Source: Xiphias gladius
Lineage: Eukaryota; Chordata; Actinopteri; Istiophoriformes; Xiphiidae
DNA length: 64,000 bases
Assembly: GCF_016859285.1 (NCBI RefSeq)
Contig: NC_053417.1
Coordinates: 15,624,706 to 15,688,705 of the forward strand
Reading direction: 5' to 3'
Both the position numbers and the translations under genes were made by a program. Below the pieces are notes generated by a model. It saw only the letters and a list, made by a program, of their open reading frames with translations. It searched no databases and was not told the DNA's origin. Shown here in pieces: positions 54,899 to 64,000 of this stretch. How positions within the stretch are numbered: position 1 is the first letter of the stretch; each line of letters begins with the position of its first letter.

Positions 54899-57800
54899 TT
54901 AGCATTGTTCTCTTTTTTTCATAGTTGTGTGAGGTACCAGATAAATTTTACCATCGGGTGTCTGTTGCAGGGCGTATTCATCTATTGAGTATGGCTGTCC
55001 ATCCTCATCCCGTAAGTGAGAGAATACTTCTGCATAGAGGTCTGTAAGGCGACATTTAATGAACGCCAAGCTGCGTTGAAACTCGAGCCTTTCCTGTGCC
55101 AGGTGCTCTCTCTGGGACTGCAGCTGGTTCAGTTCTTGTTCAAGGTGAATTATGCTCTCAAGCTTCCTCTTCCTGCAGTTCTGAGCTGCCACCTTGTTCT
55201 TCCCTCTCCTCCTAATGTCCCTGACCAGTGCTAGCTGAGTATCTGTCAGAGTATACTGTGTCAGAAGCTCATTGAAGTCATCTACGGGTAGATTGATGAT
55301 CTTATCCATGGGGAAGGGAATCTTCAGAGCCACTGCCCGCCGCTCGTCTCTGCTCAGTGGAGCAGGAGTGGAGGGGCTTCCTTGTGTTTTTGTATACGAG
55401 TTATGTTGTGCGCACCCTCTGCTGGACAGTCCAGAGTCATTGTACAAGTCATTCAGAACAGCAGCCTGGCCCTGCTCTTTCACTGACTGCAGAGTCAGAG
55501 CATTAGGTTGTGTATGAGAAAAAGTTGGTTGGGATGAAAAATAAGACGGATGTGAACCTGCATGTAAATATGATTGAGATTGACTCTGGTAGTCCATTGG
55601 GTAATGGATGTGGGCTCTTCTGGCATGCTCAGTCATGCTGTCTGGTTCATCACTATATGCCATGCCTATGTCTACATTCTGGTAACCTGGTGCACCACCA
55701 ACAGGATTATCGGGGGAAGCCAGTGGTGGACTAGAACCCAGAGACAGACCAGAGTCTGACTCCAGGTCATCAGCTGAGCGAACATGTGAACTTTGTCCAT
55801 GTGTAGTCCACAGCATGTGCCGACTTAGACCCTGAGAGAAACAGGCATTGGCTCTCCTGTGCCCTTGACTGGTACCTGACATGTTCATCTGTTCCCTAAG
55901 AGCCATGAGCGAGGGCTGTGCTTGAGAAGAGATGGGGAGCATTCTCTGATTGAGCTGAGATTCAGAGTGTCCGTACACGGCCTCTGCGTTGCTGCCTAGA
56001 CGATGACAGACAGGCATCTCTTCAGAGTAACATCCATTGTAAGTGTCAGCAGTGCTGAGGTCACAAGCAGCAGGAGTACGCTCAGAATGAGACTGAGCCA
56101 TCCCATACCCTCCCATAGGGACCATGGGCTCCATGGTTTGGTACTGTGTTGTTTCATAGGAGACTTCACTAGGGACTTCAAACTCCTGTAACAAAAACAA
56201 AAGGGACTCAACTAGTTTTGACTGACAGATATTTACATATTAGTCACTTCAACAGAAACAAAATTATTGAAGACACGTAATGAAGTCACAAGGCCTCTGA
56301 GTTAATTACGAGGACAGTGTATTTTTCACAACTAATCTGGTTTGCCAAAGAGCACAGTTTGCCCCCAGTTCAGCATGCCACCCCATAGCCTATGCGAGGC
56401 TCTCATAGATGTGATCAGGTTTCATCTAGAAACAGATGGCTATTGTGCGGTGCAGGGGGCCGCTAGCAACATACAGCACATGCCCCTCTGACAATTTCTC
56501 CATCCTGCAATTACTCAATAGGCCATTGTTGTCCATATCACCTGAATATGTATTAGTTTTTCAACAGTAACCATCACATGAAAATTGATAAATAAGTATC
56601 CATTCCACTGGAATGATCCAAACATAATTTTTTATTTATGAACTACATTTCTATTTGTTGTGTTTCATACTTTATGTTCAATGTGACACTATAAATAATA
56701 TGCCTTTTTCACTCATTAAATTAAGTGATAAAATATGTTTATATCGGCTTAGGTCGCTATAGACCTTGGGGAGTTCGTGACCCAGAAAAGCACAAAAATT
56801 TACATTTTATAAGTCATCCTCATGCATTTGTTAAAAACAATTAAACCTGTGCCTCCATGATAAGTAGACATGAGTTATTGTGATAAGACGACATTTCGTG
56901 TAATATCTCGCTTTCAATGATTTTTTTTTTTTGAACTGTTCTTTTTCATGGGCAGAATTACTGTACAACATATATCTTTAATTTAAAAAAAAACAAGAAT
57001 TTGGTTCACAAGTTTTAATTTATTGTGTTTTCTGAGATCCAAACAGGGTCAAAACTATTCATACAGGGTCAAAAATATACATACGCCCACAGATTATTAA
57101 TTCAGTGGTGCTGAAATTTCTAAAATGTCTTTTAACTTTGCAAGGCCATGGCTTCCTAGTTTACTGTTAATGGTCATTATTGATTACAGCTGGCAGCTTC
57201 TATGTGCCCAGATAAAAAGGGTTTGTTGGACAGCACTCATTGGATTGAACAACACACTGTACAATAGGAAAGTCCAAGGAGCTCAATGCAGCTCCAAGAA
57301 GGCAGATTGTAGATTTACACAAGTCAGGAGTGTCTCTTGAGAGAGCTGAATGGAAACTGGTTGGGATGGTGAGGAACCACCCAGGCACAGGCCTGCCATT
57401 AACCGGAAGCTGCTGAAACACCAGTGTCACTTTCTACAGTCAAGTGAATTTTACATCGCAATGAACTGAGAGACTGCCGTCCAAGAAAAAAGCCCCTGTT
57501 CCAGAATTGACACCTTCAAGCTAGACTAAAGTTTGCCGCTGACCACATGGACAAACAAAAAGCCCTCCATGAGGAAAGTGTTTCGTCAGATATGACAAAG
57601 ATTGAGTTGTTTGGCCACAATGACGAGAGGTAGGTTTGGAGGAGTAAAGGTGAGGCATTCAATCCCAAGAAAACTGTACCAACTGTTAAGCGTGGTAGTG
57701 GTACCATCATGGTCAGGGGCTGTTCTGCTGCCAGTGGAACTGGTACATTCCACAAAAAGTGAATGAAGCAAGGAGGACTACCTCAGAATTCTTCAGCATA

Positions 57801-58680
57801 ACCTCAAACCATTAGCTAGATGGTTGAAACTTGGACACAACTGGGTCTTCCAAGAGGACAATGAGTCCTGACCTCAACCCAATAAAAAATATATGGACTT
57901 CGCTTAAAAGCAGGGGCCATGCCAGGAAACCAGCAAATTTAATTTATCTCTATCAATTCTGCCAAGAAGGGTCAAATATCCAACCAGAATTCTGCCAGAG
58001 GCTTGCTGATGGCTACCAAAATCATCTGGTCAAGGTGCAACTTGCTAAGGGGACATTCAACCAAATATTAGTTGTGCTGTATGTATAATTTTGACCCTGT
58101 GTTGATTTCAGAAAACCCCAAATAAATTAAAACTTGTGAACCAAATTATTGTTTTTTTTCTATTAAAAGTGTTGTACTCATATTGCGCCCCAGAAATAGA
58201 ACAGTTCAAAGAAATTATTGAAGGCCCAGTATTGCAATGACATTCATGTCCATGATGAGTGTATGTAACTCTGACAATAACTCTACAGTGATTGGCATAT
58301 GTTGAATAAAACTTAAAAAATAAAGTAACATTTTTGCAATAAAAAGGCTGACCTTTTCAGTAACCCTTACTGCATCAGTTCTTAAAAATTACCTGCAACT
58401 CTGAGATGGCCATCAGCTCCTGCCAAGCCACATCCATCTCTGTGTCCTGAGGAGCTCCATGAGTCCTGGCTCCAGGGAAATTAGCTGGCACGGACACTCC
58501 CCCCCGCAGCCTGCCTGGAGTAGCTAATACCTTGTAACAGAAAAGAAAATGATTTTTGGTAAAAACCTCATTCATACTTCTATTTTAGGCTTGATTGTGT
58601 ATTGTGGTTTCCCACTTCTTAGACAAACCTACCTCACAGGTTCTCCTCAGTGGGAGAACATAGTTGGCTGTTGAACACAT
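54899..58680 (-). CDS. nfe2: CNC-bZIP transcription factor NF-E2 p45 (three coding exons)
   Basis: Minus-strand coding exons are 58680-58633 (16 codons), 58530-58393 (46 codons) and 56185-54899. All junctions are GT-AG in phase 0, giving 490 residues. An in-frame TGA lies directly before the ATG. The [16 protein letters not shown] segment (47-62) matches the N-terminal activation motif of human NFE2 (EMELTWQEIMSITELQ). ESDSGLSL is at about 205-212, and a second DSGLSS is at about 312-317. The CNC domain ([18 protein letters not shown], from about 341) leads into the basic region [20 protein letters not shown] (384-403) and a leucine zipper to about 446, ending EEYALQQ-like [18 protein letters not shown]. 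The family heterodimerises with small MAF proteins on MARE sites to drive globin and platelet genes. NFE2 is preferred over NFE2L1-3 by length, the motif in exon 2 and the neighbours. No PPxY motif is seen, unlike human NFE2. Confidence 0.93.
56900..58235 (+). mobile_element. Decayed Tc1-like DNA transposon in nfe2 intron 2
   Basis: Long inverted termini face each other: the 5' side (about 56900-57095) and 3' side (about 58067-58235) share TTGAACTGTTCT, TTTGGTTCACAAGTTTTAAT and CAGGGTCAAAA in inverted order. Inside, frameshifted fragments read like Tc1 transposase: [65 protein letters not shown] and [17 protein letters not shown]. Stops and frameshifts rule out activity. It lies on the strand opposite to nfe2. 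Confidence 0.9.
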
Positions 58681-58711
58681 TCAGGACAGGCTCTTGCTGC
58701 AAAATATCAAC
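58631..58711 (-). other. nfe2: nfe2 first coding exon with 5' UTR
   Basis: A minus-strand acceptor (CTCCACCAG) ends at 58712, so this exon begins at 58711 with 31 untranslated bases before the ATG at 58680. At least one further 5' non-coding exon must lie upstream, but I cannot place it. Confidence 0.6.
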
Positions 58712-58739
58712 CTGGTGGAGACACAAAACGGCGAGTTAC

Positions 58740-61700
58740 TACACCTACCCAGCCTATACACTTTGACATACCAGGAAGAAGAAGTATAAGTAAATAAACA
58801 TTCAATTAGGCTAAGTATCTGTGAACCATTAAGTCAAAGCATGCCGTCAGACACACATTTCTACTATATACAGTACATTACATATCTGTAGTCCTGCTGG
58901 AGCTAAATAAATGACTGTTTGGGTGTTGTGTAAGTTCTTTTGGAATACATGAAGGGTTCAGTTCAGTTGATTTGACTCCTCCCATCAGCTGTCCCAGGGT
59001 GCAGCCATGCCAACCCCTGATAAGACAATCTGCGGGAGAACAGCATGCTCTACAAGACAGCCTTGGGCCTGATGGCTGCTGTGGAAAATTCGGTGTATGG
59101 CTTACATGTCCGCAAAAATCGTTAGGCTGTTTTGGCTAAGCTAAACAGTACTGTAGTTCTAGCATCAGAATTCAAGGTTTTCAGTACATAAATTAAACGG
59201 TGACTTAAACAACAACAGGGATATGGACGCCGAATGAGTTTTGAATTGGTCCACTTGTCTCAAAACATGTATGCTTACATACTGTATGTATACACTATAT
59301 AACTATATCATATGTCTATATGTCAGTGCATATATAAACATGTACATCTGCAGTTGTAGCACGTAGTTTAGTTGTTTTAACCTAAATTTCAAAGCCTACG
59401 CTGGGATGGGGCAAAAAAAATTACCTTCAGCTATAGACGCCCTATACTCAGACATTTGTTGCATTACTTCCCCTTATGTAACAATGTTTATCTGCGTTAA
59501 TTAAAGTAATAAATAAATAAATGGTCAGAGTCTTCATACACTTCGCTGTTGTCTTGTCTCTAGGCTATAATAACAATTTTATTCTCAACCATTACAGTGG
59601 ACATGTCACTGAAATAATTTGCATATTTCATTCCATAGCTTTTGAACAAGCAAGAGTCTTCCCATCAATAAATGCAAAAAGTGATGTCATGAAGCGGGAG
59701 CCTCCGGCTACTCCGCTGACAATAATACAGAAACTACTACTTTACTTTGTGGTAAAGACAAGGACTACAGTCAGTGTCTGGGAGTGGTTGAAGACACATT
59801 TGAAGTTAGAATTATTCCAAATAAAAAAATTAAAATGTTGACAAAAAAGATATTACAGTCAGAGTAGTTAGACTGGAGTACCAACAACAGGCTGTGTCTC
59901 ACTGAAGCGTCACAGATGACAAATTACAGCTCTATGGGTGTAGCCTCTGAAGAGACTTTGATGGTTTGCCTCAATTAAATTGTCTCAAATTTGGGTGAGG
60001 GGGGGGCACTTGCGAAATTTGGTAAAATCCGGTATAATATTCAAATGTCATCCATGAGCAGATATGTTTCCACCTCCTTTTTAAAATTTTTAACTACACT
60101 TCAAATTTCCTCTCACTGGATTGTGTGCATTAAAAGCATAATATTGATAATTATTTCAGTTGAAGGCTATTTGGTATCACCTGCCACATGTGAATTATTT
60201 TGTCTTGTTTAAAGGTTCTGAAACAGGCAGTTATAACTATTATATCCAGCTATAACCGGTGTCATGTTGGTGGTTAGTTTTTTTTAAGGCCATTTCCTTT
60301 ACTGTAAAAAATCATAATTCACTGTCACCAATAAAAACTCTATTCATTCGTAACGGTTCATTTAGGTAAATAAAGAAGTTGTCAAAACAGTAAGTCAAAT
60401 TAAGTCAGCGAGATTGATTTTAAAATAAATAAAATTTAATTTGTGAAAACCTATTTTTGGAAATTAAGAAGGAAATCTATGTTAATACTTAAAGTCTCTA
60501 TTTTGCGACTTAAATGAAGAGAAGTTTCAGCAACAGTAAATTACACTGTTCAATAGTTTTGCTTTGTTACATGATGATGTGTAATGTCATACTAACTGAG
60601 AAGTTACATTTACATAAATATAATGGAATAAAGATTTAATTTAAGTGGGAAAGTCATAACCTCTCAGCAGTCTGTAGTCTTGCAATAGAAAGAGAAGATC
60701 TGACAAATCAGTAGAAGGAAGATGTGAGTAAACATACCTGAGCAACATTCTCTGAGTCTTCCACAGGTGATGAGAAAAAAAAACAAAAAAAAACTTCACA
60801 ATGTGAAGCACAATCCTGGTGGTAAGAGTAAAAGCAGATTCTATTCTTTTTAACATGTGATGTGCTGTTGCTTACTTTTAACAGATCACAAGAAGTAAAA
60901 CACACGAGGCCTCTTGCTCTATCTCTTATTCAACTGTCTGTCTCTCTCTGTTCAGCTACACATACAGCCACCGGCATAAATGGGATGGCTCTGTGCAGAC
61001 AAACGCAACCTTCCTGTAAAGCACCCACACCACAATTTTTTGCACTCTAGTATCCTTAATAGCACACTTACACCCCGGCCTCCAAATTTCCCTTGTGCCC
61101 ACATGACAAACCACAAACCAACAGTTTGGCAAACACCACGGCAATCATTCTGTCAGTCTACAGTGAAGTAGGTAGATGTTTACAAATAAAACAAAAAGAC
61201 CGTAAGCAATTTTGATTCTAATTATGAAATGACAATACACATAAAACAAGCAGGTTAAAGAACTAAAATTGAGTGAAAACTAGCCAGATGGTTGTTTCTG
61301 TCCTGGCCAAACCGTACAAGAACTGTGTCCTTTTAAATCCTCCCAAACGAAAGGTATGAGGAGTGTGATGTGGAGCACCTGGAGTCAGAGCCAGCGTTGC
61401 AGTGCAAGCAGGGGTGGGTTGAAGGCTGGATTGAGACTTAGTTTAGTAGAAATGGAATGTACTCCCTCCGACAGGTAAGAAAGACTACATTGTTCCTCTA
61501 TCTGGCAGAGCAACCACCAAGGGAGAGAGAGGAGCAGGGGGGAGGATGGAGGGGAGCGTGTCTTACATAGCAAGTGACCATTAAAATCCTTCACAAAAAT
61601 CCCCTCATTGGCCTAATCTGAAACACTGTGAACCGCAAACTCAAAAAACAGCCTTATTGTGCACCAGCTTTCATATAGTTTCATGCAGATTTCATTTATA

Positions 61701-64000
61701 AAAGCTTTTGTTGATGATAGCAGAAATCACTGAATGGACACTGAATGGAAATATTTATCTGTTAATTCAGCTTCTGTGAGTGCAACATATGTTATGGCCC
61801 TGTATATATTTAAAATAATCCCTGCAAAGTCATTGTAAAATAAGCAGATTTAAATGCACGTAAAGTTGCCTGTATATAAGTGAACTGTGGTCCATTTTCT
61901 GATAACTAAAAAAGTCTGCGATCATTTGCACAGCTGCAGTGTGCAACAAATGCATGCAGCGTATTCAAATAATGGAACTACATAGAATTTCTTTTTCTCA
62001 GATATGCAAAAACAGATGTCACAATCACCTTCCTTTAACTGCAGTGGGTGAATTAATGTTTTCGACACTGTAAAAACAAAAAACAAAATTAATTAGAAAG
62101 GCAAAATGAATCTCCAGTAAACAGCAAGCGAATGTACTCCATTTGCCACAAATGTTCTAAATTTAGTACAAATATACACAAAATATATATACACACATTC
62201 AGTCAACTGTTTACACAAAATAATTGATTGAAAGTGTTCACCCTCTTTACTAATAACGCACGTAATAAGTTGAATAACCTAAACAATGTACATCTTATTT
62301 AGGTTCTTATAATAGCAACCGGAATTGAAATTTATTAAACAGTTATACAGAAAAAAATGTGATGTGGGTTAAATGTTTTTATACAGGGTGCATAAAAACT
62401 GAACTAAATGATCTAGGGGATTCACAGCACTATTACACGTACCATTCAAAAGATAAAGCTAGTTTTGACATTTACAAAATTTGGGATTTTTTTTAAGGAG
62501 GGTGAACATAAATAAGTTTGGAGTACTTAATGTAAATGTTTGCTCTGAATGCTGACCTGCCTTTTTTAAATTGCGAAATAAATATATATGTCAGGGCTAA
62601 AAATGGAGTTAAGACTTTCAGTAAGGCAGTGTAAATTCAAAAGCCATGAGAACATGGAAGGTTTTGTCTGGCCCAATCCAATATCACATCCCACTGAGAC
62701 ATAAATCATGATGTTTTCTCAGTCATTGTTCTAGGATGGAAAAAGTAGGTGGCTGACAGAGTCAAGAAAGGTGAATGTCTACCAGGAATCAAAGAAGGGA
62801 CTTCCCAGCCCAAATTCCTAGCACCCAGCCCCTGACTCAACCACTGCTATAGCATGCCAAAGAGCACCCTGTTATTACTGTGACCACAGTGGTTTTGAAT
62901 CTGGACACAGTTCCCAGGTCAACGCCCACACTCCCTGTTTGTGTTTGTTTGCTTCAATTAGTCTTTGACATCTCTGCTTTCCAGCTTGCCTGAACCTCTC
63001 TGGGCTGTCATCCTTTACTTATTGTGCCCCTCAGTACCACGAACAACTCTACTTCAAAAATACACTGGACATGCTGGCTAGGAAGTGGCCAACAGTGACT
63101 CACTTAATCTTAAATTCTCTTAATAACCACTAAATTTGATACTACAGCGTGTTAAATCTAATATGAAATGAATGGTTACACACATTTGTGTTTTTTTATT
63201 TGTTCCCCAGGTCCTCTATGTATCCCGGTATTTCCGCGGCATTCATTTGTTCATTAAAGGTGGAGGAATGTGGCATCTTTGGTTTTGTCTCAACAACCAG
63301 AAAGCTGTATCAGACTTGAGTGGAAAAACCACCTCACTACTAAACAAAATGAGTGTGTTCCTTGGGTTGTGGTATCAAAAAGGGAATATTTCTGGAGTCA
63401 GATTCTGGGAAAGGAAGGAAAAAATAGAGTGTCCAGATGGAGTATTATTTTTTATTTTCACATTAATTCTTATCTAGCTGTATTCTTGATCTGAAATGTA
63501 AAAAATAAGGAATTTTACTTATATTTCCATTGTTAACATATAACATTTAATTAAAAACAACACTGCAAATAAAGGGAACATGAAAATGGTAAAGTGCATA
63601 CGCAGACTGGTACTCAACTGGAATGAGTTTCTGAATATGATCCACCTACAGCAATCTAAGTGCATTGTCTGGCTGATATCCAGTTTCACATATTGTATTT
63701 GCCTTAATCCTGTTTTGGGCAATACTAAAGATGCACATTCAAATTTGTACATTTATAGTTTTTTCTCGTATGAGCTTGAAGTGAAATGATCTTTTTTGCA
63801 CAGAGTTTTCCTCAGAGCAACAGTAAATAGATAGAGATTTGATTCAGAGATAATCTTTCCATTGTTGTTCCTTAAAACGTCTCTGATCACTACCTGAGAA
63901 AGAGCAAATGAGGAACCTGAACATGCAGCATCATTCTTCTGAATGTCCCAATAAGGTCTGCACTTTCCTCAAGATGTTTAGATGAAGATAATGTTTTGCA
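58740..64000. other. Upstream flank of nfe2, no coding feature seen
   Basis: The region probably contains a non-coding first exon and promoter of nfe2. Open frames here are short and have no recognisable domain. AT-rich DNA with TATA/CATA-type low complexity occurs at about 59270-59350. A pair of inverted GTTCACCCTC / GAGGGTGAAC words flanks about 62238-62510, possibly a short transposon remnant. Confidence 0.4.

Noticed and set aside
62190..62520. Possible MITE flanked by inverted GTTCACCCTC words
   Set aside because: Only about ten bases match at each end, and there is no clear target-site duplication or internal similarity.
63172..63477. 101-codon open frame preceded by a good-looking acceptor CCCCAG
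   Set aside because: No domain, no donor in phase and no partner exon; treated as chance.

Overview
This window is genomic DNA from a ray-finned fish, most likely a teleost. Genes have GT-AG introns. Dinucleotide microsatellites are dense, and there is Tc1-type transposon debris together with interspersed repeats whose consensus I recognise from percomorph genomes. The gene set reads: a Hox paralogue-group-1 gene (+), a gene-poor stretch of about 38 kb, an HP1 chromobox gene (-), an hnRNP A/B gene (+) and a CNC-bZIP gene (-). The HP1 protein is closest to CBX5, the hnRNP to HNRNPA1 and the bZIP to NFE2 p45. CBX5-HNRNPA1-NFE2 is the flank of the HoxC cluster, so the Hox gene is called hoxc1a, at the 3' end of a teleost HoxCa cluster. 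Tetrapod HoxC clusters have no group-1 gene. All assignments come from reading motifs, not from a database search.

Layout. 1-2.76 kb: 5' flank of hoxc1a, ending in a promoter-proximal block with PBX-HOX, MEIS and CCAAT-like motifs. 2.76-7.46 kb: hoxc1a, two exons and an unusually long 3.7 kb intron. 7.5-45.4 kb: no convincing protein-coding exon. This desert holds long CA/GT/AT/GA microsatellites, a perfect 49-bp-arm hairpin, teleost interspersed repeats, and a striking set of nuclear-receptor response elements (three perfect DR5, one perfect DR2, one DR1, one DR4, one near-perfect DR2) plus PBX-HOX/MEIS motifs. 45.4-49.6 kb: cbx5 (HP1-alpha), minus strand. 49.6-50.3 kb: compact divergent promoter region. 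50.3-54.7 kb: hnrnpa1, ten coding exons plus untranslated 3' exons. 54.9-58.7 kb: nfe2, three coding exons on the minus strand, with a decayed Tc1 element in intron 2. 58.7-64 kb: upstream flank of nfe2 with no coding feature I can support.

How it fits together. hoxc1a would encode an anterior patterning transcription factor that works with PBX and MEIS/PREP partners. The 3' flank of Hox group-1 genes is where retinoic-acid enhancers sit in the Hoxa and Hoxb clusters, and the DR5/DR2 set here suggests an equivalent retinoid-responsive domain for the HoxC cluster. This is the most interesting lead in the window. The right-hand genes are a ubiquitously expressed heterochromatin protein and splicing factor in head-to-head arrangement, followed by a haematopoietic transcription factor in tail-to-tail arrangement with hnrnpa1.
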